From assembly GCA_035561315.1 (NCBI GenBank), contig DATMXR010000275.1:1-25680 (forward strand): DNA of 25,680 nt. Direction: 5' to 3'. Both the position numbers and the translations under genes were made by a program. The first letter of the stretch is position 1. Every line of letters starts with the position of its first letter. This DNA is from JAEYLA01 sp035561315 (GTDB taxonomy: Bacteria; Bacillota; Clostridia; Christensenellales; CAG-138). Below, in pieces: positions 16,002-23,847 of this stretch. Below the pieces are notes generated by a model. That model had not been told where the DNA came from, did not search any database, and was given only the letters and a program-made list of their open reading frames with translations.

Positions 16002-16609
16002 TCGGGCTTCTCCTTTACGATGGCGGACGACACAAGCTCCACGGCCTCCGGGAGCAGCACCCATTCCGCCTGCTCCATCACGCGCCGCTGCAGGGTTTGC
16101 GGCGTATCGCCGTGCTGTACTTCGACCGCCTTTTGCAGCAGGATATCCCCGCCGTCGACTTCCTCGTTTACAAAGTGCACCGTGGCCCCCGTGAGCTTCA
16201 CGCCCTTTTGCAGCGCCGCCTCATGGACTTTGAGGCCGTAATACCCTTTGCCGTAGAACGAAGGGATGAGCGACGGATGTACGTTTAGTATCCGCATGGG
16301 GTAACGCCGCACGAATTCCGCACTCAAGAGAGGCAAAAAACCGGCGAGTACGATCAAATCGATGTCATGCTCCGTAAGCGCCGCAAGCAGGCGTTCCTCA
16401 AACGCCGCATGCGTGTGCGCCGCCTGTTCAACGGCCAAAGCCTTGATATCGGCCGCTTTCGCGCGCTCCAGCGCATAGGCTTCCTTTGAACTCGAAAGCA
16501 CAAGCGCGATGCGCGCGTGGAGCAAAAGTTCCGCCCGTTCCGCGTCCAATAGCGCCTGCAAATTGGTGCCGCCGCCCGAAACCAGCACGCCGACATTTGC
16601 TTTCAGCAT
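15989..16609 (-). CDS. purN: Phosphoribosylglycinamide formyltransferase (folate-dependent)
   Basis: This 206-residue enzyme transfers a formyl group from 10-formyltetrahydrofolate to GAR. It has the N-terminal VGVLVSGGGTNLQAL phosphate loop. The catalytic set is visible as RILNVHPSLIPSF (Asn109, His111) and FVNEEVDGGDILLQ (Asp152). The length agrees with the PurN family. The ATG at 16609 overlaps the end of purM by 7 bases, with GGAGTGGAA inside purM as ribosome binding site. purH often follows purN in Clostridia, but here purD follows directly. Confidence 0.95.
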   Translation of the reverse strand: MLKANVGVLVSGGGTNLQALLDAERAELLLHARIALVLSSSKEAYALERAKAADIKALAVEQAAHTHAAFEERLLAALTEHDIDLIVLAGFLPLLSAEFVRRYPMRILNVHPSLIPSFYGKGYYGLKVHEAALQKGVKLTGATVHFVNEEVDGGDILLQKAVEVQHGDTPQTLQRRVMEQAEWVLLPEAVELVSSAIVKEKPECAS

Positions 16610-17667
16610 AATTCCACTCCGTTTTCGCCTTTGATTACTTCGCCTAAAACATAGGCGTCCGTTCCCTGCTCTTTGAGTGCCAACAGCGCCGCGTTCGCGC
16701 CCAGCTTGGAAACGACCGCCACCATGCCCACGCCCATATTGAACGTATTGTACAGGTCTCGCGTGGAGATGCGCCCGGCCCGCCGGATATAATCGAATAT
16801 CGGAAGTACGTTTACCGCCTCCCGCTCGATTTTTGCGGATAACCCTTGCGGCAGGCAGCGCGGGATGTTTTCATAAAACCCGCCGCCGGTGATGTGCGCA
16901 AGCGCGTGGACCTCCGCCGAATGGATGAGGGAAAGCACGGGCTTTACATAGATTTTCGTGGGCGTCAGCAGCGTTTCCCCCAGCGTCAGGCCGATATCCC
17001 CTAAATGCTTGCTGAGTATGGCCGGGTTTTCCCCGATACGGAACGCCTTCCTTACCAGCGAAAACCCGTTGGAGTGTACGCCCGAGGAAGGAAGCGCGAT
17101 AAGCGCGTCCCCCGCCTGTACCCGCGCGGGGTCAAGCATGCTTTCTTTCTCCGCCATGCCCACGGCGAACCCCGCGAGGTCGTATTCGTCCGCGGGATAA
17201 AAGCCCGGCATTTCCGCCGTTTCCCCGCCGATGAGCGCGCAGCCCGCCATAACGCAGCCCTTCGCCACGCCGGATACGATCTGCGCCACGCGCTCGGGCA
17301 CGTTTTTGCCGACGGCGATATAATCCAGGAAGAACAGCGGCTGCGCGCCGCAGCAGACGATATCGTTCACACACATGGCCACGCAGTCTATGCCCACGGT
17401 ATCGTGCTTGTCCAGCAAAAAGGCAAGCTTTAATTTGGTGCCCACGCCGTCCGTACCGCTGACGAGCACCGGCTCCCGCATGTTGGAGAAATCTGGCTGG
17501 AACAGCCCGCCGAACCCGCCGATGGGCGAAAGCACGCCCGGGATATGCGTGCTCTGCACATGCTTTTTCATCAGCTCCACGGCGCGGTACCCCGCCGTGA
17601 TATCGACGCCCGCTTTTTTATAGCTTTCACTGTAGCTTTCGTTATAGCTTTGATTATTGCTTTTCAT
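16603..17667 (-). CDS. purM: Phosphoribosylformylglycinamidine cyclo-ligase (AIR synthetase)
   Basis: This 354-residue enzyme closes the imidazole ring, converting FGAM to AIR with ATP. The core begins at YKKAGVDITAGYRAVELMKKHV and continues with VSGTDGVGTKLKLAF, DCVAMCVNDIVCCGAQPLFFLDY, ALIGGETAEMPGFY and HITGGGFYENIPR, all typical PurM motifs. The first 14 residues or so are odd: (N/S)(E/Q)SY is repeated three times, encoded by imperfect 12-base tandem repeats (17620-17655), whereas PurM proteins usually begin close to the YKDAGVD motif. The ATG at 17667 overlaps the purF stop in ATGA. A much longer in-frame reading extends over purF and is rejected. Confidence 0.94.
   Translation of the reverse strand: MKSNNQSYNESYSESYKKAGVDITAGYRAVELMKKHVQSTHIPGVLSPIGGFGGLFQPDFSNMREPVLVSGTDGVGTKLKLAFLLDKHDTVGIDCVAMCVNDIVCCGAQPLFFLDYIAVGKNVPERVAQIVSGVAKGCVMAGCALIGGETAEMPGFYPADEYDLAGFAVGMAEKESMLDPARVQAGDALIALPSSGVHSNGFSLVRKAFRIGENPAILSKHLGDIGLTLGETLLTPTKIYVKPVLSLIHSAEVHALAHITGGGFYENIPRCLPQGLSAKIEREAVNVLPIFDYIRRAGRISTRDLYNTFNMGVGMVAVVSKLGANAALLALKEQGTDAYVLGEVIKGENGVELC
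17620..17655 (-). repeat. 12-base tandem repeat in the 5' end of purM
   Basis: Three imperfect 12-base units are visible on the plus strand: ATAGCTTTCACT (17620), GTAGCTTTCGTT (17632) and ATAGCTTTGATT (17644). The period is a multiple of three, so repeat gain or loss keeps the frame and changes only the number of four-residue (N/S)(E/Q)SY units at the PurM N-terminus. Confidence 0.8.
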
Positions 17668-19106
17668 ACCGCCGCTCCCCGTTCGGTAGACCCGATCTTG
17701 ACGTCGAATTTGTTCTTGCCGCGCCGCTCCGGCGTTTCGGACGGGTACTCCCCGGTAAAGCAGGCGGCGCAGAACCCGAGGCTCGTATGGTCCGCAAGCT
17801 TTGTGACGTTGTCCGCGCTCAAAAAACCGATCGAGTCCACGCCCAGTATCTCCCGCATTTCTTCCTCGGTGTGGTTCCACGCGATGAGCTTTTCCTGCGA
17901 ATCGATGTCCGTGCCGTAATAGCAGGGGTACAGGAATTTGGGCGCGGAGGAGCGAAGATGGACCTCCGTCGCCCCCGCCTCGCGCAAGAGCCGCACGATG
18001 CGCGCGGACGTGGTGCCGCGCACGATGGAATCGTCGATCAGCACCACGCGCTTCCCCGCGACCGTGGCCGCGATGGGGTTTAATTTGATGCGCACCTGGT
18101 CCTCCCGCCCCGCCTGCGTGGGCTGTATGAACGTGCGGCCGATGTATTTGTTTTTGATAAAGCCGATGCCGTACGGGATGCCGGACTGGCGCGCGTAGCC
18201 CATGGCGGCGTCGATGCCCGAATCCGGCACGCCGACCACGACGTCCGCCTGTACGGGGTGTTCGAGCGCCAGAAAAGCCCCCGCCCGCTGGCGGGCCGTC
18301 TGCACGCTGCTGCCGTCCACCACGCTGTCCGGCCGGGCAAAGTAGATGAGCTCGAACACGCACAGCGAGGTTTTTTGCGCGTTGCAATGCTCCGTGATGC
18401 TCCTTAACCCGTTCGCGTCCGCCACCACGATCTCGCCGGGCAGCACGTCCCGCACGAAGCTTGCGCCGATGCTCATAAGCGCGCAGCTTTCCGAAGCGAA
18501 CACGCAGCTTTCCCCCAGGCGGCCGATGCACAGCGGCCGAAAGCCCATGGGGTCGCGCACGGCGATAAGCTTTGCGGGCGAGAGTATCACGAGAGAATAC
18601 GCGCCCTTTAACCGGTACATGGCCTTTGAAACCGCCGCCTCTATGGAGGGCGCGCTCAGCCGCTCCTTTGTGACGATGTAGGCGATGACCTCGCTGTCGC
18701 TGGTAGAGTGGAATATGGAACCCGCAAGCTCAAGCTCCTCGCGCAGCTGCGCGTCGTTTGTAAGATTGCCGTTGTGCGCGAGCGCCATGCGGCCCTTCAC
18801 ATGGTTGACGACGAGCGGCTGCGCGTTTAAGCGCGCGTCGTTTCCTGTGGTGCCGTAGCGCACATGGCCGATCGCCATTTTCCCCCGGCCCAGCTTTTTG
18901 AGCGTATCCGTGTGGAACACCTCGTTGACCAGGCCCGCGTCCCGGTAGGCGGTGATGAGCCCGTCGTCGTTCACCGCGATGCCGCAGCTTTCCTGCCCGC
19001 GGTGCTGCAGCGCGTAAAGCGCGTAGTACGCGAGGGAGGCGACGTCCTCTCTCCCGTTGCCGTATATGCCGAACAGGCCGCATTCCTCGTGCAATTCGTC
19101 GTACAT
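17664..19106 (-). CDS. purF: Amidophosphoribosyltransferase (iron-sulfur type)
   Basis: This 480-residue enzyme catalyses the committed purine step, forming phosphoribosylamine from PRPP and glutamine. The sequence MYDELHEECGLFGIYG shows a short propeptide with Cys9 as the nucleophile after processing. The glutaminase domain fills the first half (YALQHRGQESCGIAV, GHVRYGTTG, LAHNGNLTN). The PRTase domain has the PRPP loop VVLIDDSIVRGTTS. Cysteines in LCVFELIYFARPDS, YPCYYGTDID and GFCAACF match the four 4Fe-4S ligands of the Bacillus-type enzyme, which is oxygen-sensitive. It starts 5 bases after purC and overlaps purM by 4 bases. Feedback inhibition by nucleotides is expected from the family. 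Confidence 0.95.
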   Translation of the reverse strand: MYDELHEECGLFGIYGNGREDVASLAYYALYALQHRGQESCGIAVNDDGLITAYRDAGLVNEVFHTDTLKKLGRGKMAIGHVRYGTTGNDARLNAQPLVVNHVKGRMALAHNGNLTNDAQLREELELAGSIFHSTSDSEVIAYIVTKERLSAPSIEAAVSKAMYRLKGAYSLVILSPAKLIAVRDPMGFRPLCIGRLGESCVFASESCALMSIGASFVRDVLPGEIVVADANGLRSITEHCNAQKTSLCVFELIYFARPDSVVDGSSVQTARQRAGAFLALEHPVQADVVVGVPDSGIDAAMGYARQSGIPYGIGFIKNKYIGRTFIQPTQAGREDQVRIKLNPIAATVAGKRVVLIDDSIVRGTTSARIVRLLREAGATEVHLRSSAPKFLYPCYYGTDIDSQEKLIAWNHTEEEMREILGVDSIGFLSADNVTKLADHTSLGFCAACFTGEYPSETPERRGKNKFDVKIGSTERGAAV

Positions 19107-19111
19107 GGTAC

Positions 19112-19822
19112 CTACTCGCCCATCAGGCGTTTGCGGATTTCGATATACGCGTCCTCCACATCGCCAAGGTCGCGCCGGAAGCGGTCCTTATCGAGCTTCT
19201 TTTTGGTGGCGCTGTCCCAGAACCGGCAGGTATCCGGGGAGATCTCGTCGGCGAGCACCAAGGTGCCGTCCGGCGTCCGGCCGAACTCCAGCTTGAAATC
19301 CACAAGCTCTATGCCCACAGATTGCAGGTGCCTTGTGAGGATTTCGTTGATTTTGAAGGAGTACCGCGCGATCTGCTCCAGTTCCTCCGGCGTCGCAAGC
19401 TCCAGGGCGAATATGTGGGATTCGTTCACCATAGGGTCGCCGAGCGCATCGTCCTTGTAGCAGTATTCGAGCACCGTGCGCTTCATGGGCGTGCCCTCCG
19501 GCAGGCCTAAGCGCTTGCTTAAAGAGCCCGCCGCGATGTTGCGCACAATGACCTCCAGCGGCACGATGCGCACCTTTTTTACCAGCGTTTCGGTATCCGA
19601 CAGCTCTTTGACGAAATGTGTGGGGATGCCTTCTTTTTCCAATAGCTGCATCAGGTTGTTGGTGACGCGGTTGTTGATGGCGCCCTTCCCCAGTATGGTG
19701 CCGCGCTTTTCGCCGTTGAAAGCGGTGGCGTCGTCCTTATAGGAGACGATATAGAGCGTTTCGTCTCCGGTGGCGTACACCTTTTTCGCCTTGCCCTCAT
19801 AAAGCTGCCTGGTCTTTTCCAT
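19112..19822 (-). CDS. purC: SAICAR synthetase
   Basis: This 236-residue ligase joins CAIR and aspartate with ATP to form SAICAR. Family signatures include YEGKAKKVYAT at the N-terminus, SYKDDATAFNGEKRGTILGKGAINN, the central VPLEVIVRNIAAGSLSKRLG, and LVDFKLEFGRTPDGTLVLADEISPDTCRFWD near the C-terminus. The length is normal. AAAGGAGA upstream supports the ATG at 19822. It lies second in the operon, 71 bases after purE; that gap has only a small GGGGAATTCCCC palindrome. Confidence 0.95.
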   Translation of the reverse strand: MEKTRQLYEGKAKKVYATGDETLYIVSYKDDATAFNGEKRGTILGKGAINNRVTNNLMQLLEKEGIPTHFVKELSDTETLVKKVRIVPLEVIVRNIAAGSLSKRLGLPEGTPMKRTVLEYCYKDDALGDPMVNESHIFALELATPEELEQIARYSFKINEILTRHLQSVGIELVDFKLEFGRTPDGTLVLADEISPDTCRFWDSATKKKLDKDRFRRDLGDVEDAYIEIRKRLMGE

Positions 19823-19893
19823 GTTCCGTTCTCCTTTAAAAAATCGGCCTGAATCGGCTTAAAATAGAACAGGACCGGGGAATTCCCCAGCCC

Positions 19894-20385
19894 TTAAGAA
19901 TACCGTTCCCGTATGTCCCGGTCCTTCTGTGCGGCGGCGCGCTCCGTTTCGGCGCGCTGCGCGGCAAGTTTAATGAAAAGCGTCCCGTCCTCCAGCGCGA
20001 GCATCTGCGCCGCAAGTATGGCGGCGTTCTGTGCGCCGTTGATGGCGACGGTGGCTACAGGCACGCCCGCGGGCATCTGCACGGTGGACAGCAGGGCGTC
20101 AAAGCCCTCCAGTGCCCCCGCCTGCACGGGGATGCCTATGACGGGCAAAAGCGAGTTTGCCGCCATCGCGCCCGCAAGGTGCGCCGCTTTGCCCGCCGCC
20201 GCTATGATGACGCCAAAACCGTTTTCCATGGCGCCTTTTGCAAACTGGGCAGCCTGTCCCGGCGTGCGGTGCGCGGAAAGGAGACGGACCTCGAACGGGA
20301 TCTCCAGCTTGCGCAGCATGTCTATGGCGGGCTCGAGCACATTTAGATCGCTGCCGCTGCCCATCACAATGGCGACTTTTCGCAT
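19894..20385 (-). CDS. purE: N5-carboxyaminoimidazole ribonucleotide mutase
   Basis: This 163-residue protein should convert N5-CAIR to CAIR. Landmarks are MGSGSDLNVLEPA at the N-terminus, the LLSAHRTPGQAAQF loop with the catalytic His, and PVIGIPVQAGALEGFDALLSTVQMPAGVPVATVAI. The GIIxxAGGAAHLPG segment appears as VIIAAAGKAAHLAGAMA, keeping the key His but with Ala where Pro is usual. No purK is adjacent, so the N5-CAIR synthetase must be elsewhere, or the enzyme may act directly on AIR plus CO2; the sequence looks class I. It is the first gene of the operon, about 55 bases after a good promoter; GGAG lies upstream of the ATG. Confidence 0.94.
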   Translation of the reverse strand: MRKVAIVMGSGSDLNVLEPAIDMLRKLEIPFEVRLLSAHRTPGQAAQFAKGAMENGFGVIIAAAGKAAHLAGAMAANSLLPVIGIPVQAGALEGFDALLSTVQMPAGVPVATVAINGAQNAAILAAQMLALEDGTLFIKLAAQRAETERAAAQKDRDIRERYS

Positions 20386-20448
20386 TTATTTTCTCCAAAT
20401 GTTCGTGTTTTGGCGCATATATCCTTGCATGTCGCTCTTTACCCGCTT

Positions 20449-20477
20449 ATCATACATTTAATTTAGAACATTATCAA
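20449..20477 (-). promoter_or_regulatory. Sigma-A promoter of the purE operon
   Basis: On the minus strand TTGATA (20472-20477; 5 of 6) is followed after 17 bases by TATGAT (20449-20454; 5 of 6), giving a start near 20442. The promoter is in an AT-rich segment. It is flanked by a near-perfect inverted repeat, TACATTTAAT (20453-20462) and ATTTAATGTA (20487-20496), 9 of 10 positions. No purine riboswitch fits in the short leader. Confidence 0.75.
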
Positions 20478-20534
20478 GCTTATTTTATTTAATGTACGCA
20501 AATTATCTTTTAGTATATGCTGTTTCCGGGCATG

Positions 20535-20558
20535 AAAAAACCGCCGTTTTTACGGCGG
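20535..20558 (-). terminator. Intrinsic terminator of the dnaJ end of the heat-shock operon
   Basis: CCGCCG (20541-20546) pairs with CGGCGG (20553-20558) around TTTTTA. Read on the minus strand the stem runs into TTTTTT (20535-20540). It lies about 90 bases downstream of the dnaJ stop. Confidence 0.82.
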
Positions 20559-20570
20559 CTTAAGGTTATG

Positions 20571-20628
20571 TTGGGGCTCTGCCCCAAATCCCGCTTAGGG
20601 CCGTTACGGCCCTAAGCACCCGTTTTTT
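20571..20628. repeat. Two-hairpin palindromic intergenic element
   Basis: Two perfect palindromes lie side by side: TTGGGGC/GCCCCAA (20571-20577/20581-20587, loop TCT) and GCTTAGGGCC/GGCCCTAAGC (20593-20602/20608-20617, loop GTTAC). On the plus strand the second is followed by TTTTTT (20623-20628), a terminator shape, but no plus-strand gene ends here. The compact design looks like a dispersed palindromic repeat unit, which only a genome comparison could show. Confidence 0.5.
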
Positions 20629-20648
20629 GAAATACTGAAAACAATCAA

Positions 20649-21809
20649 TTATTCGTTGTTGAGCGCGTCCTTCACCTTATCGAATATGCTTTTCTTGGCG
20701 CTCTGCCTGTGCTGCTCGCCCTGCGCCGGGGTTTGCCCGAGCGTTTCGCCGAACGCGCGCAGCAGATGCTTCTGATCGTCTGTCAGGCGCTTGGGCACCT
20801 CGATATCGACCTTGACCATGAGATCGCCCTTCTCCCTGCTCCTGAGGCGCTGGATGCCCTGCTCCCGCATGCGGAACGTGGTGCCGGGCTGCGTGCCCTC
20901 CGGCACCGAATATTTGACACTGCCCGTAAGCGTGGGGACCGTGATCTCCCCGCCCAGGGCCGCCGTGATATACGAAATCTTCAGGTCCAGGAACAGGTCC
21001 GCGCCGTTTCTGCGGAACAGCTTGTGCGGCTTCACGCGGATCAATACGTACAGGTCGCCGCTCGGCCCGCCGCGGTACCCGGCCTCGCCTTCATTTGAAA
21101 GGCTCAGCGTCTGGCCGTCGTCAATACCGGCGGGGACGTTCACCACCACGCGGCTGGTCTTTTTCATGCGGCCGTGGCCGTGGCAATCAAGGCACGGTTC
21201 TTTTATGATCTGCCCCGTGCCGCCGCAGGCCGAGCAGGGGCGGACGGTGGTAAAGGAACCGAGCATGGTGTTCTGCTGCACGCGCACCTGCCCGGAACCG
21301 CCGCAGGTGGTGCAGCGCTCCGGCTTTGTGCCGGGCTTTGCGCCCGATCCGCCGCAGGAGGCGCAGTTTTGCTCGCGCGGGACGAGTATTTCGCGCTTTG
21401 CGCCAAACGCCGCGTCCTCAAACGATATGGTGAGCGTATATTTAAGGTTGTTTCCCGCGACGGGCCCTGTGGCATCCCTGCCGCCGGAAAACCCGCCGCC
21501 GAACATGGTTTCGAATATATCGGAAAACCCGCCGAAGCCGGAGAACGGGCTGCCGCCGGAGTATCCGCCGCCCGACGCCGGGTCGAACGCGGCGTGGCCG
21601 AACTGATCGTAGTGCGCGCGCTTTTTCGGGTCGCTCAGTACCTCCGCGGCCTCGTTGAGTTCCTTAAAGCGCGCTTCCGCATCCTTATCTCCCGGGTGCA
21701 GGTCCGGATGGCAGGACTTGGCCTGTTTCCGGAACGCGCTTTTGATATCGCTTTCGGAGGCGTTTTTCTCAACGCCCAATACTTCATAATAATCGCGTTT
21801 ATTTGCCAA
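20649..21809 (-). CDS. dnaJ: Chaperone protein DnaJ (Hsp40, type I)
   Basis: This 386-residue co-chaperone stimulates DnaK ATPase and delivers unfolded clients. The J domain covers about residues 1-70 (RDYYEVLGV, HPD in KSCHPDLHPG). A Gly/Phe-rich linker follows (GGGYSGGSPFSGFGGFSD). Four CxxCxGxG zinc repeats come next: CASCGGSG, CTTCGGSG, CSACGGTG and CLDCHGHG. The C-terminal substrate domains contain GDLYVLIRVKPHKLFRRNGADL and FRMREQGIQRLR. The likely start is TTG at 21809, giving LANKRDYYEVLG, with GGGGGAGAGGGA upstream; another TTG ten codons earlier gives an unusual extension. It is the last gene of hrcA-grpE-dnaK-dnaJ, 138 bases after dnaK, a gap with a stable hairpin. Confidence 0.94.
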   Translation of the reverse strand: MANKRDYYEVLGVEKNASESDIKSAFRKQAKSCHPDLHPGDKDAEARFKELNEAAEVLSDPKKRAHYDQFGHAAFDPASGGGYSGGSPFSGFGGFSDIFETMFGGGFSGGRDATGPVAGNNLKYTLTISFEDAAFGAKREILVPREQNCASCGGSGAKPGTKPERCTTCGGSGQVRVQQNTMLGSFTTVRPCSACGGTGQIIKEPCLDCHGHGRMKKTSRVVVNVPAGIDDGQTLSLSNEGEAGYRGGPSGDLYVLIRVKPHKLFRRNGADLFLDLKISYITAALGGEITVPTLTGSVKYSVPEGTQPGTTFRMREQGIQRLRSREKGDLMVKVDIEVPKRLTDDQKHLLRAFGETLGQTPAQGEQHRQSAKKSIFDKVKDALNNE

Positions 21810-21901
21810 AGGACATCCCTCTCCCCCAAGCTTCGTCAAAGCCCATTATAACACAGAACGAAAGCGGAAGCCGTATCGTCATGCAGGAAAAAATTCTCAT
21901 G

Positions 21902-21928
21902 AAAAGGGGCGGGCTTTTGACCCGCCCC
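21902..21928 (-). terminator. Hairpin between dnaK and dnaJ, probably a partial terminator
   Basis: GGGGCGGG (21906-21913) and CCCGCCCC (21921-21928) form a perfect 8-bp stem around CTTTTGA. On the minus strand it is followed by TTTT (21902-21905). Its place 20 bases after the dnaK stop suggests that it lowers dnaJ expression relative to dnaK or protects the 3' end of a dnaK mRNA. Confidence 0.6.
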
Positions 21929-21947
21929 TGCCGTTTTTATAGTATGC

Positions 21948-23774
21948 TTACTTCTTGTCGTCGTCCACAACCTCGTAATCGGCGTCCACCACGGTATCGT
22001 CATGCGGCGCTTCTCCGCCCGCCGCCTGGCCGGGGTTTTCCTGTTGGGCCTGCTGGTAGATCTTGCCGAATACCTCGTAGGAGACCTCGGTCAGCTTTTC
22101 GGTGGCGGTTTTTATCATGGCGCTGTCCGTGCCTTCGAGCGTCTTCCTAAGATCCGAGAGCGCGGCCTCGATCTTGGACTTATCGTCGGAGGAGACCTTG
22201 TCATTAAGCTCTTTGAGCGTCTTTTCGGTGGTGTATACGAGCTGGTCCGCGTGGTTGCGGGTCTCGACCTCTTCCTTGCGCTTCTTGTCCTCGTCGGCGA
22301 AGCGTTCGGCTTCGTTGACGGCGCGCTTGATCTCATCCTCGTTGAGGTTGGTGGAAGCGGTGATCGTCACCTTCTGCTCGTGGCCGGTGCCGAGGTCCTT
22401 CGCGCTGACATGCACAATGCCGTTCGCGTCGATATCGAACGTGACCTCGATCTGCGGCACACCTCGGGGCGCGGGCGCGATTCCCGCAAGCTGGAAGCGG
22501 CCCAATGTCTTATTGTACTGCGCCATTTCGCGCTCGCCCTGGAGCACGTGCACCTCGACGGAGGTCTGGCCGTCCGCCGCGGTGGAGAATATCTGGCTCT
22601 TTTTGGTGGGGATGGTGGTGTTGCGGTCAATGAGCCTCGTGAACACGCCGCCCACGGTCTCTATGCCCAGCGACAGCGGCGTGACGTCGAGCAGCAGGAT
22701 GTCCTTGACCTCGCCGCCCAGCACGCCGGCCTGTATTGCCGCGCCTATCGCGACGCATTCGTCCGGGTTGATGCCCTTAAAGGGCTCCTTGCCGGTCACG
22801 CCCTTGACCATGTCCTGCACCATGGGGATACGGCTGGAACCGCCCACCAGTATGACCTTGTCGATTTTGTCGGCGGACAGGCTCGCGTCCCGCAGGGCCT
22901 TTGACATGCAGTCCTTGGTCTTATCCACATAATCGGAAATCAGCTCGTTGAATTTTGCGCGGGTCAGCGTCATTTCCAGATGCCTGGGGCCGGAGGCGTC
23001 CATGGTGATGAACGGCAGGTTGATATCCGAGGATACCACGCCGGAAAGCTCGATTTTTGCCTTTTCCGCGGCTTCCTTCAGACGCTGGAGCGCCTTGCGG
23101 TCGTTGCGCAGGTCGATGCCGGTTTCCTTTTTATATTCGGCGGCGATATGGTCCATGATGCGCTGGTCGAAGTCGTCGCCGCCTAAGCGGTTGTCGCCGT
23201 TGGTGGCGAGCACCTCGAACACGCCGTCGCCGATCTCCAGGATAGAAACGTCGAACGTGCCGCCGCCCAGATCGTAAACAAGAATCTTCTGGTTGACTTC
23301 CTTATCCATGCCGTAGGCAAGGGAAGCCGCGGTGGGTTCGTTGATGATGCGCAGTACCTCGAGGCCCGCGATGCGGCCCGCGTCCTTGGTGGCCTGGCGC
23401 TGGCTGTCGCTGAAATACGCGGGAACGGTGATGACCGCCTGCGTGATGGTCTCGCCCAGATACGCCTCCGCGTCCTGCTTGAGCTTGCGCAGGATCATGG
23501 CGGAAATCTCCTGCGGCGTATAATCCTTGCCGTCCACATGCACCTTGTGGGATGTGCCCATTTCGCGCTTGATGGATGAGATGGTGCGCTCGGGGTTCGT
23601 GATGGCCTGGCGCTTTGCGACCTGGCCCACCAGGCGCTCCTGATCCTTGAACGCTACGACGGAAGGCGTGGTGCGCGCGCCCTCCGCGTTGGGGATAACA
23701 ACGGGTTCCCCGCCTTCGAGCACCGCGACGCAAGAGTTGGTGGTGCCCAAGTCAATGCCGATAATTTTACCCAT
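21948..23774 (-). CDS. dnaK: Chaperone protein DnaK (Hsp70)
   Basis: This 608-residue ATP-dependent chaperone is complete. The ATPase domain has GKIIGIDLGTTNSCVAVLEGG, VITVPAYFSDSQRQATKDAGRIAGLEVLRIINEPTAA (read in two adjoining parts) and VYDLGGGTFDVSI. The linker DILLLDVTPLSLGIET leads to the substrate-binding beta domain, then the helical lid and an acidic tail ending EVVDDDKK. The length is typical of Gram-positive DnaK, which lacks the insertion found in proteobacterial proteins. GGAGGAG lies 8 bases before the ATG at 23774. It is the third gene of the operon, 73 bases after grpE, and is under HrcA/CIRCE control through the operon promoter. Confidence 0.97.
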   Translation of the reverse strand: MGKIIGIDLGTTNSCVAVLEGGEPVVIPNAEGARTTPSVVAFKDQERLVGQVAKRQAITNPERTISSIKREMGTSHKVHVDGKDYTPQEISAMILRKLKQDAEAYLGETITQAVITVPAYFSDSQRQATKDAGRIAGLEVLRIINEPTAASLAYGMDKEVNQKILVYDLGGGTFDVSILEIGDGVFEVLATNGDNRLGGDDFDQRIMDHIAAEYKKETGIDLRNDRKALQRLKEAAEKAKIELSGVVSSDINLPFITMDASGPRHLEMTLTRAKFNELISDYVDKTKDCMSKALRDASLSADKIDKVILVGGSSRIPMVQDMVKGVTGKEPFKGINPDECVAIGAAIQAGVLGGEVKDILLLDVTPLSLGIETVGGVFTRLIDRNTTIPTKKSQIFSTAADGQTSVEVHVLQGEREMAQYNKTLGRFQLAGIAPAPRGVPQIEVTFDIDANGIVHVSAKDLGTGHEQKVTITASTNLNEDEIKRAVNEAERFADEDKKRKEEVETRNHADQLVYTTEKTLKELNDKVSSDDKSKIEAALSDLRKTLEGTDSAMIKTATEKLTEVSYEVFGKIYQQAQQENPGQAAGGEAPHDDTVVDADYEVVDDDKK

Positions 23775-23847
23775 GAATGATACTCCTCCTATAAATCAAC
23801 CTGATTATTCCTTTTATGCGATGCCGCGTCCCCGCGGCGTATATACG

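Noticed and set aside
17668..18531. Apparent 642-residue fusion upstream of purM
   Set aside because: The added part overlaps purF out of frame and is low-complexity Arg/His/Gly; the ATGA junction is the normal start.
20386..20448. Purine riboswitch upstream of purE
   Set aside because: The leader from the predicted start is only about 55 nt and shows no three-way junction with conserved purine-aptamer bases.
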